64,000 nucleotides of DNA from Megalobrama amblycephala (GCF_018812025.1 NC_063045.1:14690919-14754918); one strand, 5' to 3'. Positions 44,683 to 56,850 are shown, counted from the stretch's first letter. The notes: generated by a model from the letters alone, not told the origin. Translations and numbers: made by a program.

Positions 44683-46157
44683 TTGACCATCATCATCTCT
44701 ATGCTCCTGCTGGCATCTCTACTGCCATACCTGATGTTCACTGGTGAGACTGATTGACCAAACTGAATATTCACAAGTTCACACTTACACAACACAATTG
44801 TTAGATTCAAATGACATCAGGCTATTTCATGATGACTACAAAACAATCAGCAATAAACACCTGATGTCATTTTGTTTTAGCTTTCTTTGCTACTGCAAAT
44901 GTGCTTAAAGTCCCCATGAACCAGAAGTTGCAAACAACTTTTCTCCAGTGTTTTTCCATGTAAAACGTAAAATTGAATAGAGAGCAGGATTTTATTTCAG
45001 CACTCCTCCTCTCCGTCTCTCGCTCATAGCAGACTAACGGTTGGAGAGGAGTGGTTTAAGCATTTTCAGCCCAAGCCGTCAAACTGACGTTATCTGAGAA
45101 GGAACGCCATTCCAGACCGGAAGTAACTTTTCAGATTTTGATTAAAGATTACCACGACAAACTTTTTTTTTCTGTGTATTAACTTACACGGATTAATTGT
45201 TCACCACAAGACTAGTAATATGCACAAACAAAGTAAATAGGGTCAATTTTGATTTCATGACGACTTTAACGGCTCTTGGCTGACATGTGGCATTGTTGAG
45301 GCCTGCTTGTAGCCCAGAAGCAGCCCACACTACGGCCGTAATTTAGTGCAGCATGTGGGCCAGATCATCATGCCACATATGCCAGATGTGGGCCGGATCT
45401 GATGAAATGGCAGTAATATGTGGCTTACAGAGTTTTTTCATCAAAAGCTCAGTATGCTTTTATAAAAGAATTGCATTAAAGTTTGAGAAACGTTCATTAT
45501 AATACGATTTTCTTTCAACAGAAATAAAATACTGACAGTCATGGTTGGTGCATATGACCTAAAAAATGACATTGACCTTTCCATAACTTTAAGTGAGAAA
45601 ATGATATTATAAACTGTGGTTTAATCGTATGGAAGATAAATCTATTTGTTAATAATAAATGCTTTTACAACTAGAGAAAAAAGTCGAACCAACCAAAAAT
45701 GTTAATTGGATATCATTACCAAAGAATGAATCCATCAAAAAAACAGACCCTGATTGTAGTGTTGCAGGCTGGGGACGTCTGTACATTACTGGTCCAAAGA
45801 GTGATTGTCTTACGGAGGCCAATGTGAAGATAATGGAAAATGCAAAAAAAAAAAAAAAAAAAAAAAACTTCAGCTTTTAAGTCTTACAGAAGATGTGTGG
45901 ATATGGCTGTGGTGGATGCAAGAACCTGCAAGGTATGTAATCATTTCATGAACTGAGTTGTAATTGTGATATGGCATTTTAGTGACGTGTTGATCTGTGT
46001 TTCTTAACAGGGGGATTCAGGAGGTCCTTTGGTTTGTGGAAACACTGCAGTTGGTGTCACATCCTTCAGGGACCCTGTCCACTGCAATTCTCCTAAGTAT
46101 CCTAATGTGTATACTAAGATTTCACCATATTTCCATGGAAATATAATGAAAAATTAG
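44683..46157 (+). pseudogene. P2 (copy B): granzyme-like protease pseudogene
   Basis: Exon 1 (44683-44743) again has TTG for ATG. Exon 2 is missing. Exon 3 (45522 to about 45610) ends early. Exon 4 (about 45672-45932) has its A-run lengthened to about 23 As, which shifts the frame, unlike copy A. Exon 5 (46011-46157) keeps [16 protein letters not shown]. The shared lesions date the death of P2 before the module duplication; the A-run change is later. Confidence 0.88.
44905..45269. mobile_element. TTAA-bounded MITE (TTAAAGTCCCC family), copy B
   Basis: Counterpart of 19217-19580. Confidence 0.75.
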
Positions 46158-46162
46158 AAATA

Positions 46163-47112
46163 TTAAAGGTGCCCTAGAATTGAAAATTGAATTTACCTCA
46201 GCATTAAATAATTAGAGTTCTGTACATGGAAATGACATACAGTGAGTCTCAAACACCATTATTTCCTCCTTCTTATGTAAATTTGATTTTTGCAAAAGAC
46301 CTCTGAAGAACAGGAGATTCTCAACATAACACTGACTGTTACGTAACAGTCAGGATCATTAATATGTACGCCCCCAATTTTTGCATATGCCATCCCATGT
46401 TCAAGGCATTAGACAAGCCAGTATTAATGTCTGGAGCAGAACAGCCAAATCAACAGACTTTATGCAGGTAAGCAAGCAATGACAATAGCGAAAAATGGCA
46501 GATGGAGCAATAATAACTGACATGATGCATGATATCATGATATTTTTAGTGATATTTGTAAATTGTCTTTCTAAATGTTTTGTTAGCATGTTGCTAATGT
46601 ACTGTTCAATGTGGTTAAAGTTACCATCGTTTCTTACTGTATTTTCATTATTAAACGCTTGCAGTCTGTATAATTCATAAACGAAACTTCATTCTTTATA
46701 AATCTCTCCAACAGTGTGTAATGTTAGCTTTAGCCCTGTTAGCCACAGCATTCTATCAAACTCATTCAGAATCAAATGTAAACATCCGCAAAATAAATAC
46801 CATACTTACATGATCTGATATGCTGCATGACGAACACTTTGTAAAGATCCATTTTGAGGGTTACATTAGCTGTGTGAACTTTGTTTATGTAATGTATTAT
46901 AGAGTTGTGACCTTGGGGGCGGGGAGTGCGAGCATTTAAAGGGGACATGCACAGAATCGGCACATTTTTAATTATGCCCCAAAACAGGCAGCTAAAAAAT
47001 TTAATAATAAAAAATCTATGGGGTATTTTCTGCTGAAACCTCACAGACACATTCAGGGGACACCTTAGACTTATATTACATCTTGTGAAAAAGGGTTCTA
47101 GGGCACCTTTAA
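46163..47112. mobile_element. TTAA-bounded MITE of 950 bp, copy B
   Basis: Counterpart of 20454-21403, again five bases after the P2 stop. Ends TTAAAGGTGCCCTAGAA and TTCTAGGGCACCTTTAA are closer to perfect here. Confidence 0.87.
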
Positions 47113-48398
47113 GTGACTTAATAGATAACAAAAAAAGCAAAACCTTTTTTTTATTTTTATTAAAGTATAACATGCATCAATCAGTCAAAGTGTCTTCATT
47201 GACACAACCATATAGGCCTAATTAAAATATTACATGGTGGGCAATAAAGTCATTTAACGTTAGCAGTTATGGCTTATATTCATAAAGACAAAATTTTGAA
47301 AACTGCAATAACTATGATATAATAAAGTGAGATTATTTAGCTCAAGGAGTTTTTTTTCCTAGACTGGTCCAACTAAAATAACCACACCTCAAGATAGTGT
47401 TTTATTTCAACAGAGAGAGAGACATAGACAGAGAGAGCACGTGTGTGAATTTCCTGAATTTGTGTGGCACGTTTGGCAGTCTCTGACAGCGACGTTATCG
47501 CCTTGCTACTGAGAAATGGCATGTATTTTTCAGCAGCGAAACTTATTTTATCAATAAATACCGCAGACAGCACTGATAACAAGTTTCCATGCATGAGTCT
47601 GTACATGTGTGCATGTGGGTTAGAGAGAGCAGGAGAAAGAGTGATAATAAAATGACATTTAGTTTTAAACGTTTAATAGTTTGACATTTTTATCCTGTTG
47701 TTTGTCATGTTTATTTGCTTGATCAGTGCAGTCAGGGCTGTATATTACCTCATATTGTGACATATTTAAATAATTAAACAGTGTTGTCAGAGTTGATATT
47801 GTGGCTTTACTTGCATGCCATTATATTATTAACATTCTACCAAACTTAAGCTAAAATAGCTTTAATCACTTGTTATGCTATTTTATTACCAAATATTGTG
47901 TTCAATCTTTTTGTCAACTTGTTTGCTTTAAATTAGGACAGGTTTTGTGTTTATTTTTGAAACTGATTGATCTGAAGTTAATGAAAGCTAATCTCAAAAC
48001 TGTAGCATTTATCAGAGGCGAAAGCTAATTTACCATAAGGTGGCTAACAGTGCGGCTTAGTTAAAGCCCACATCTGAATACATATGAATGGTAGCTTCGT
48101 TGTCTTCAGTGAATTCTGCAAAGAATGAAGCCAATACATCCAAAAAAGAGGACAAACAAAGTACTACCCTCAATAATATATATCATTTCAGCCAACCTAA
48201 TGGAACTTCAGGGCCCTTAAACCGCATCCTATACAGGAAACCAAGGTTTATAAGTATAAAGAGACCAAGCCAATTCCAGCAGGTCCAAATGATATGCTTA
48301 CAAACAGACATTGACTGTAAAGCAACACTGGAGCCTGCCTATATCACGAGATAATTGCACCCATCTCATCAGTAGGAGGCATCGACATGTACCCATAC
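47113..48398. other. Non-coding stretch, copy B
   Basis: Counterpart of 21404-22559. About 130 bases at 47335-47500 (with gagagagagaca) are absent from copy A. No gene seen. Confidence 0.5.
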
Positions 48399-48701
48399 TC
48401 ACTCCATCAACACCAGCGAATTAACCTGCTGATGTTGATGAATACGAGCTGAATACAGGTTCTTCCATGCCTTCTCGATCTCAGTATGAAGATCAAGAAG
48501 GAATGGAAAGCTTAAGTTGGCTGGAGGATTATGGCAAAAAAGGAAACTTTCGATGAACAATCCACAAACGGTTTCTTTCTTAACCTGCTCCAATGGCAGC
48601 TGCAGTCTGCCAGAGTTGCGTTCCATTATCCCACACAGCTGTATATACACGGGGGCAGGGTGGCTTTGAGGATTCAGAAAGCTCACCATCTTCATCCTCA
48701 T
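48399..48701 (-). pseudogene. Old DIRS gag fragment, copy B
   Basis: Minus-strand frame with ETVCGLFIESFLFCHNPPAN and SFPFLLDLHTEIEKAWKNLY, related to the DIRS gag at 61959. Counterpart of 22560. Confidence 0.7.
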
Positions 48702-48771
48702 TAGCCATCTCCTGCTCTCTTGTTTGGCTTAGAACAAGAAAAGCAATTGCTGCTGAATCTAACCCCATGAG

Positions 48772-49331
48772 CTAGGCTGTTTCTCAATATGCATTCTTCA
48801 GCAATCTTGCGTCCTTGTGTTCTTGCTCTACATCATCATCAACCGTCGCGGTTCATTCCAATTCTCAAGAACGCAAGAACAGAGAACACATGAAAGTACC
48901 CGGATGTGTTCTTGATATCGAGGATGCATCGAATGCAAACTTGAGAGAATCGAACAGTTAAAAATCCCAGAAGACGCTGTGGGCGGTCGACATACGGAAG
49001 CCTGCAAGCTTTAAAGTTCTCGTTCTCACTTATGAGATTCCTGCTACAAGCTCGCAAATACGTGATGGCTCGTGAAAGTAAACTATTTGTTTTTAATAGG
49101 TTATGACATTTGTTTGTGATGTTATGTTGTATTTATTGTGCATGAGCCTCTTATAATATGCTGGGACAGTCAGTTGAGCAACAAGATCGCAGCACATCTC
49201 AATTCTCAAATGATGCGTTCTGTGTCCTCGCGTCCTTCCGAGTTCGTTCTTTCAAGGTCGTCTGGCAAGACCGGACTCCACGAGAACGCAAGTCTGTTCT
49301 CTGCATTCTTGGAATTGAGAAACAGCCCTAG
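48772..49331. mobile_element. CTAGGCTGTTTCTCAA MITE, complete, copy B
   Basis: Ends ctaggctgtttctcaat and attgagaaacagccctag are inverted repeats. The interior repeats ttctcaagaacgcaagaac motifs. Confidence 0.75.
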
Positions 49332-49421
49332 TCTCTACTCTGCCTCTGCAAGAGTAAGACCTGAACCATTAGGTGCAGCTGCCGGTCCTCCTCCTCTCGA
49401 GAAAGCTTACCTTAAAGGGGT

Positions 49422-50642
49422 ACTTCACCCCTGGAAAGATGAATGTGTATTTAAAATTGGTCATTTATGTAGTAGAAATGTGAAATTATTTTTGAATTTG
49501 GAGCTTTCTAGACTGAGAAAAGGCAGAAAATGTATTTTTGACTAATGTGGATGAAAGACAACAACTCCCAGAATGCACTTGTTTTGCTACCCTTGCGAGG
49601 CCACGCCCAAACCACGCCTATCGGTTACAGGCGGCATTCAGGAAAATTCAAACAAATAAATCGTGAGTTAGTTCATACATTTACAGCGAAATGGTGCTAA
49701 ATTGCTTTGTACCTGGATGTACACCCAAAACCAGGAAAGGACAAGTAAGTTTCCATCATTTTCCGATTAAGTTAAAGATTTGGAGCGATGCAAACAGTGG
49801 CTGCGGGCCATCAAACACCCGAAGTTTGGAGATGACACCGTTATAGAAAACCTAAAAAAACGCAGAATATGTAGTCTCCATTTCAAGCACGAGGACTACG
49901 AACCAAATATCTTTGCAATGAAGAGAACCATTCTGAAGGACACCGCAATACCATCTATATTCACTTTCCCAGAGGACGAACAGCCTGGGCATCTGGTACT
50001 AAGCGTATTCGCCCAGAGGTAAGACTCGCTGATACTAGACTGATAACACAGTAGCCTATATGTAGTGTTGTAGGTAGCAGTAAAACTGCAAACTTAGCAA
50101 AGTAACGTTAGATAGACAATTACATATAAGTTGCATATAAGTTGACTGTTATCAAAGTAAAGCCTCTGTTCTGTAAAACTGAGTTTATTTATCTATTTAT
50201 GCTAACGTTACCACAAAAGCCTGTTGCTGTATTGGTTGAGATGACTGCAGAGACCGATAAATTTGCGAGATGAACCACTGACCACTGCAGACAAAATAAA
50301 GTTAATTAGCCTACTGTAAGCTTAAAAATATATTGACACCCACTTTTGATAAAATCTTTGATCTATGTCCATGAGTAACCTCAAAAGCGCATATGTATGG
50401 GCGTGGTGAAAAAATGCGGAACTACCTGCTATTACTGGCTGTAGTTTTAAGCCTCTGGCCAAAAAAGCCTCCGATGACGCAAAATGACGATTTTTGCGTC
50501 ATCTGAGGCTTTTTTACAGAATAAAAATGCATAAATCTCTCATCTCGGGCTGATATGAAGGGGGAAAGCACGCTAATTCGAAAATACTAGTGGTATTCTA
50601 CTAATACAAAGCTTATTGCTAAATCCTGAAGTAACCCTTTAA
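49422..50642. mobile_element. TTAA-bounded element carrying a THAP exon, copy B only
   Basis: It begins TTAAAGGGGTACTTCACCC and ends TGAAGTAACCCTTTAA. It is 1.2 kb, absent from copy A, and holds the exon at 49691-50018. Inside is also a fold-back pair (gatgacgcaaaatgacga at about 50473 with its complement). TTAA target sites and a THAP domain suggest a Kolobok- or P-related DNA transposon remnant (inference). Confidence 0.7.
49691..50018 (+). pseudogene. THAP zinc-finger exon, frameshifted
   Basis: From the ATG: MVLNCFVPGCTPKTRKG (first two zinc Cys), then SFHHFPIK, then a one-base loss near 49772, then ERCKQWLRAIKHPKFGDD, RICSLHFKHEDY (Cys and His) and TAIPSIF in place of the family's AVPTIF box. 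This is the C2CH order of a full THAP domain (about 80-90 residues). A GTAAGA donor follows at 50019, so a downstream exon once existed. No transposase core is visible inside the element. DNA-binding domains of this kind occur in P-type and related transposases and in host THAP genes. Confidence 0.8.
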
Positions 50643-51312
50643 TACTGGTTTGTTAACGCTTGCTTTCAAACAAAACAGATACAAAAAAGATACTGACTGC
50701 TTCTCTAGGCGCTCCTTATATACTTCCGCAATGATGACATCATAGGCTGTCGCCGACCAATAGGATTGTCGTGATTTGATAATATATTTTTTGATAACAT
50801 ATAAATATGTTTTCAGACACCAGTTCACGAGGAGGAGTTCCCCATATGCGTTCAAACACTTTCGAAAGGGAAAAGCATGTTACTGTTGAAATTTGTCCGT
50901 TTTTTACAGCAATTTTTTATTACATTGCTAAAGTATAGAAAATGTTTTTTACAATGTGTCGACCAATCAGAATCAAGAATTTTAGAGAGCTGTAGTATAA
51001 GCTGGGTTTTATTGGTATGTGCTGATTTGGTTGACATAGAATGTCTTTCAGCCATAATGACATAATTGTAAGGATAGTCCTTGTATATCCTGGATAAAAA
51101 TGATTTGGTACGATTTTGTGCTTTTAAGGGTAACAAACTACGTACCAGCTACATTCTGAGCTGTAAAATATTCCAGTACCAAAATGCATGCATACATGCC
51201 TAATTCTTATTGTCTATCATTAGTCTGAATGCAAGACTGGAAAGATTAACAGGAACATTATCTTTTCATCACTCTGTTACTCATACTGCAAGAAGAAAAA
51301 AGACACTAGTGA
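50643..51312. other. Upstream flank of P3, copy B
   Basis: No gene. The part from 50770 matches copy A from 23629. Confidence 0.5.
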
Positions 51313-51340
51313 CTCCACCCCCATTTACAGTATATTTATA
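51313..51340 (+). promoter_or_regulatory. Core promoter of P3, copy B (CACCC + TATA)
   Basis: ctccacccccattt followed by tatatttata (51331-51340), 38 bases before the ATG. Same arrangement as copy A. Confidence 0.6.
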
Positions 51341-51377
51341 CAGTGTTTTGCCATGAGAAATCAATGTCATCTTCATC

Positions 51378-53129
51378 ATGACCATCATCATCTCTCTGCT
51401 CCTGCTGGCCTCTCTGCTGCCACACCTGACCTTCACTGGTGATTATATAACAGTATATTATGATGATTTTTAAGATGATGTTTAATTTTATGTGCTGAAT
51501 AAGTTGACTGACAGCACTATCTCTCTCTCAGCTCATGTGAATGTGGGTATAGTGAACGGCACAGAAGCCATACCGCACTCCAGACCTTACATGGTTTCTC
51601 TTCAGAAGAACAGGGAACATATCTGCGGTGGATTCCTCATTTCTGATCAGTTTGTCTTGACTGCCGCACATTGCAGGAACGGGTAAGAGCTTGTTTAGAA
51701 ATCACTTTTGACTAACACAACGACTGCAGTGCAACCACACAGTGTATCATATGACATAAATGACCATCATGACTTTCTCTTTTAACAGAAAAGAGGTTCT
51801 GACGGTTGTGGTTGGTGCTCATGACTTAAGCAAGAGTTCAGATCGTATCGATGTGCTGTCCTACGAACCGCATCCAGACTATATATTCAGTCCTTATCGG
51901 AATGACATCATGCTTTTGAAGGTGACAACCTGTAATATTTTTAGTTTTTAGTTGTTCCAATAGTTTCTGATCAGGATACAGTGGCAAAAGGTGATGTTTG
52001 AATTTCTATTGCAATTTCTTGCTGTAAGGAATAATGGAATGTGTAGCAGAAAAAAAGGGAACAATGCAGAAAATTTGAAAAATCATTGGTAAATTTACTG
52101 TCATTGTCATTGCTATACACAGCGAAAAAAATAATATTGTAAGAAACAGGCTTTTTTAAAGTGCTATTTTTAAGGTTGCTAATTTTGTTTTGGAAGTCTC
52201 CAACAACAGATTTACATATATCAAAAACACATTCATTTTCTCATAATATACATTGCAGTCTAAAGACGGTTCGTTCGAAGATTTAGTCTCTCTAAACTCC
52301 TCCTTTCTGCAAACCTACTCTGCTCTGATTGGTCAGATGGCCCAGTCTGCTGTGATTGGTCTATAGTTAAAAATGAAATGCCTGAATTTCAACTCTGGGG
52401 GCTTCCTCAGCACTTATATACTGTGATACAAGCAGTATAGCATAACTGGGCCACTTTAAGAGGCACTTAAAATAAAATATGCATAAAATATGACATATAT
52501 AAAAATTCACCTCGGCCTTCAGTGCTTTAACCTCACAAACAGTATAATCAACTGAAGTTCAGTCTTGATGATTAAATCTTATATTATTAATGGTTGTGTT
52601 TTTGAATTACAGTTACAGGAAAAAGTCGAACAAAAGAACAATGTTAAATCGATATCATTACCAAAGAAAGGAGAAGACGTGGGAACAGATACTGTCTGTA
52701 GTGTTGCCGGCTGGGGAGGAGAGATGATTAATAGCCTACCGACTAATCGTCTAATGGAGGCAAATGTGTCTATAATGAACAACACAAAATGTAGCAATAA
52801 ATGGGGAAAGTACTACTACAAAGAATCACAGATGATGTGCACATATGGCCCTGGTGGATCCTGCCGTGTATGTACAAAGATGATTCACACACTTTAATAG
52901 TTCATTTCTGAACTTAAGTTTAAACTGATACAGTATGCACTTTTGTGATGTGTTGATCTCTGTTTCTTCACAGTATGATTCAGGAGGTCCTTTGGTTTGT
53001 GGAAACACTGCAGTTGGTGTCACATCATTTGCATATGAAAAGCTCTGCAATTCACCTGACTATCCTAATGTGTATACTAAGATTTCACCATATCTTGAAT
53101 GGATCGACAACATAATTAATGTGAAGTGA
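51378..53129 (+). CDS. P3 (copy B): granzyme-like serine protease, intact frame
   Basis: Five exons (51378-51438, 51532-51682, 51789-51921, 52613-52867, 52974-53129) total 756 nt, 251 aa, with GT-AG borders and phases 1-2-0-0, the granzyme/mast-cell-protease layout. Exon 1 is a signal peptide ([19 protein letters not shown]). Exon 2 has the activation site before IVNG, then [21 protein letters not shown] and TAAHC (His57). Exon 3 has VVVGAHD and YRNDIMLLK (Asp102). Exon 4 has CSVAGWGGE. Exon 5 has [16 protein letters not shown] with Ser195, and ends [12 protein letters not shown]. Residue 189 is Gly by alignment, so it is not trypsin-like. Gly193, which normally builds the oxyanion hole, is Tyr; this is shared with copy A. 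The product should be secreted or stored in granules and cleave proteins in immune cells, if it is active. Poly(A) signal at 53164. Confidence 0.85.
52156..52470. mobile_element. TTAA-bounded MITE in intron 3 of P3, copy B
   Basis: Counterpart of 25173-25491. Confidence 0.6.
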
Positions 53130-53163
53130 GTTAAGTTCTTAAATTCTTACATATGTAACTTTC

Positions 53164-53169
53164 AATAAA
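53164..53169 (+). terminator. Poly(A) signal of P3, copy B
   Basis: AATAAA 34 bases after the stop, followed by the conserved gtatcacatggcaagcatca flank. Confidence 0.65.
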
Positions 53170-54147
53170 GTATCACATGGCAAGCATCATTTATTCAAAG
53201 AGTCCTCATTGTCACAATCATATATAATTACAATATTACATGGGAGGCACAAAAGTCATTTTACATTAGTTCACCTGGTGGCCATCTTGGTTACACCTTC
53301 AATTTTCATTCATTCAAGTATGGCTCATATCTGTTTAAATGAGGAAAGATTAAACACTGCAAAACTGTTGGTCAATATTAGGGATAAAATTATGGTATAA
53401 TAAATTCAGTTTCTTTAGCTCAAAGACTACAAAAGAATAATAATAAGAAGAAGATAATGTAGTCAAAATAAAATAAAGGAGTGGCCCATTTTATGCACCC
53501 TTAGAATGTCTTTTTGAGAGCTGCAAATCCTTTAGAGTCAAACTCTTCTGAGAATATGAAGAGGAACTATTGTAAGATATCTCAGTCAGCATTTGTACAA
53601 CACGATTCTTCCACTAAAAGTATGAAACAATGTGACACAATATATACACATTAAAACAACTGAGAGGTGAAGTGAATATGGCACCGGTCAAGGACTGCAA
53701 TATATCAGGCAGAAACTGAACAGTCAGTTCTTGAAATTCATGAGTTGGGAAACTGGGCAAGTGAAGAGATCTTAAAGGATTAGTTCACTTTAAAATGAAA
53801 ATTACCCCATGATTTACTCACCCTCAAGCCATCCTAGGAGTATATGACTTTCTTCTTTCAGACAAATACAATCAGAGTTATATGAATAATCACCCTGACG
53901 CTTCAAAATGTTTTATTAAGGCAGTGCACGGAAACCAATAAAATAAATAGCTTAAACAAGTTATATTACGTTATAACATGTTAAATATGAATATTTTTCT
54001 TACACAAATGCATCGCTTCAGAGATTGCTCAAAACTGCACATGCTTCGAACACCTGTATGTACGTACAAGTGAAATGAAGTATACTTTGCAAGGCTGTGT
54101 GTTTGACTGTGCTATACGCGTAAAAAAACAAACTATATCCAGGGCTT
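53170..54147. other. 3' flank of P3, copy B
   Basis: No gene. It has the uninterrupted counterpart of the copy A solo LTR site at about 53420 and the start of a TTAAAGGATTAGTTCAC element at 53772. Confidence 0.5.
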
Positions 54148-54219
54148 AATTCACCTGAGCGTCCTAATGTGTATACTAAGATTTCAGCATATCTTCAATG
54201 GATCCATGAACAAATTTGA
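54148..54219 (+). pseudogene. Orphan protease exon 5 fragment, copy B
   Basis: Encodes [20 protein letters not shown] and TGA, as at 27432. No partner exons. Confidence 0.85.
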
Positions 54220-54645
54220 AACGTGAAGTGTCTACATGGAATTATAAAAAAGGAAGAAACACATGGCAAGTATCAATTATAGTCAAAGTGTTCTCACCCA
54301 CTAAACAAAGTTAAAGAAGACGTCTTTTCAACGGCTTTGTCACAAAAGTTGTACGTTGAAAAGACATCCACTGAGGAGCCAGAATTAAAGTTTTTATGAT
54401 ATCTTTTTTTGACATCTGCACGTCTGATATAGATGTTCATGAAACCTCCTTACAAGGTAAAAAAAAAAAACAATACATACATAGAATTTTTTCATGTTTA
54501 TATCTCTCAAGATTTCAGCAGAGGATTAAACAACTCCACAAACAGTATTACCAGCTTCACTTATTACTAACCAGACTGACTTTATTTATGTCAGACGTCT
54601 ACATAAGTTCTTATTAAGAATTAACAGAGGTTTAGATGTTGATGT

Positions 54646-56100
54646 TTGAATGTATTGACAAATTACAGACCCATTTCATACCTTCCATTTATGTCTAAAA
54701 TACTAGAAAAAGTGGTGTCGGTCCAATTGTGCTCCTTCTTGCAAAAAAACTCTATCTATGAGAAATTTCAGTCAGGATTCAGGCCTCATCATAGCACAGA
54801 AACTGCGCTTGTTAAAACTACAAATGACTTACTTCTAGCTTCTGACCAAGGCTGTATCTCAATACTAGTGTTACTTGATCTCAGTGCTGCGTTCGACACT
54901 ATAGATCATAAAATACTCCTAGACCGACTACAAAATTACACTGGTATTCAGGGACAGGCATTACGGTGGTTTAGGTCGTACCTATCAGACTGTCACAATT
55001 TTGTCTATTTAAACGGGGAAAAATATAAGATAAAGATAGTAAATTATGGAGTGCTGCAAGGATCAGTGTTAGGCCCTCTGCTATTTTCAATATACATGCT
55101 GCCACTCGGCAATATTATAAGAAAATATGGAATTAGTTTCCACTGATATGCTGATGATACTCAATTATATATTTCAACACAACCAGATGAAATTTCTAAA
55201 TTATCCAGTCTGACAGAGTGCATTAAAGAAGCAAAACATTGGATGACTAGTAATTTTCTTCTATTAAATTCTGATAAGACTTTAGTATTACTTATTGGGC
55301 CAAAAACCTGTACACATAATCTCTCAGACTACAATCTGCATTTAGAAGGATGTACTGTTACTCCATCCTCGACAGTTAAAGACCTGGGTGTTATATTAGA
55401 CAGCAACTTATCCTTTGAAAATCATATTTCATATGTTACAAAAACAAACTTCTTCCACCTCAGAAACATTGCTAAGCTACAGAATATGTTATCTATTTCT
55501 GATGCAGAAAAGTTAGTTCATGCATTCATGACGTCTAGACAGGATTACTGTAATGCATTATTAGCTGGTTGTCCTGCTTCCTCAATAAACAAGCTACAAT
55601 TAGTACAAAATGTAGCTGCTAGAGTTCTTACCAGGTCAAGAAAATATGATCATATAACAACAATTTTATCATCTCTACACTGGTTACCTATGAAGTTCCG
55701 TAACGATTATAAAGTATTGCTAATGACCTATAATGGTTTAGCTCCTGTGTACTTAACTGATCTTCTATTGCCCTACAATCCTTCACGCTCTTTAAGATCA
55801 CAAAACTCTGGACTTCTGGTTGTATCTAGGATATCTAAGTCCACTAAAGGAGGGAGAACGTTTTCACATTTGGCTCCGAAACTCTGGAATAGCCTTCCTG
55901 ATAATGTTCGGGGATCAGACTCGCTCACCCAGTTTAAATATAGATTAAGACGCAAGCATTCACATAATGCATCTCATATCAGATCAGTTGCACATGACTA
56001 TGTAATGACTCTAACACTGTTACTTTTAAAGGTTGTTTTTTCCACACCATTAGGGGGCGTTGTTTTGATTCATATCTACAATCTTGATGTCTGTGTGTGA
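54646..56100 (+). pseudogene. L2-like LINE reverse transcriptase, 5'-truncated, one stop
   Basis: One frame runs 485 codons from [20 protein letters not shown] through [45 protein letters not shown] (catalytic box), KDLGVILDSNLSF to the C-terminal LWNSLPDNVRGSDSLTQFKY typical of L2-clade elements. The only break is a TGA at 55144-55146, directly before YADD where the family usually has Cys. The endonuclease half is missing. It sits in the loop of the element at 54297-57157; about 290 bases of 3' tail follow to about 56390. Confidence 0.87.
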
Positions 56101-56777
56101 CTACATGAAACACTTGCTCAAACATCTCGTGCTTCGTATCCATATTCAGAATAAGAGATAATTTTAATGCTATTGGTGCCAATACTGCATAAGACCGGTG
56201 GCTGTAAACGCCAAATATAAAAACAAAACTAAAAGACGAACATTAAACGCTCATTTTGTGATGATTTTGTTATCTACAAACACACAGTTACGGCAGCCAA
56301 AGAAAAGCTAACACAAGAAGTACGAAGACCAAGATCCCAACTAAAGCAAACACTGACCACCACAATGGTGACTTCAAATGAAACAAACATCAACATCTAA
56401 ACCTCTGTTAATTCTCAATAAGATCTTCTGTAGACGTCTGACAGAAATAAAGTCGGTCTGGTTTGTAATAAGTGAAGCTGGTAATGCTGTTTGTGGAGTT
56501 GTTTAATCCTCCTCTGCTGAAATCTTGAGAGATTTAATGTCTTTTATTTGCAGTTGATTTTACCAAATACTCAATCATCAGTTATTTGATCACATTTCAG
56601 TGTTTCTTTTAACATTGACTGGACTCATATAAACACTGAGCAGTGTTCACTGAGGATTTTGCTGGGTAAGTTGTACATTTCAGCATCTATTCAAACAGTT
56701 TTGTACCTGTAAATGTTTTATTTTATTTTACATACAAACATGAAAAAAGTCTGAAATAGTTTTTAAAAATAAAATAA

Positions 56778-56850
56778 TAGTGGCTCAGTGGGAAGCACTG
56801 TCTCATCACAACAAGAAAGTTCCTGGTTCGAGCCTCAGCTGAGCCAGAAA
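56778..56850 (+). mobile_element. tRNA-derived SINE head
   Basis: Contains an A-box-like gtggctcagtgg and a B-box-like ggttcgagcc spaced as in a tRNA, but the stem pairing is poor and a tRNA-unrelated tail follows. Best read as a SINE fragment, not a tRNA gene. Confidence 0.55.

Larger units (their letters stand above)
36525..54296 (+). repeat. Segmental duplication copy B of the protease module
   Basis: Matches copy A throughout (for example 37173 with 3274, 40188 with 6295/14403, 44683 with 18995, 51378 with 24261, 54148 with 27432). It carries a single 4 kb unit. Copy B alone has the THAP element (49422-50642) and the complete GGGCCTCATTTAT MITE. Confidence 0.93.

Noticed and set aside
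49138..49545. 135-codon frame with a start in the CTAGG MITE
   Set aside because: It runs across the MITE end into the THAP element; a chance frame.
56778..56850. tRNA gene
   Set aside because: A and B boxes are present, but acceptor and anticodon stems do not pair; typical of a SINE head.
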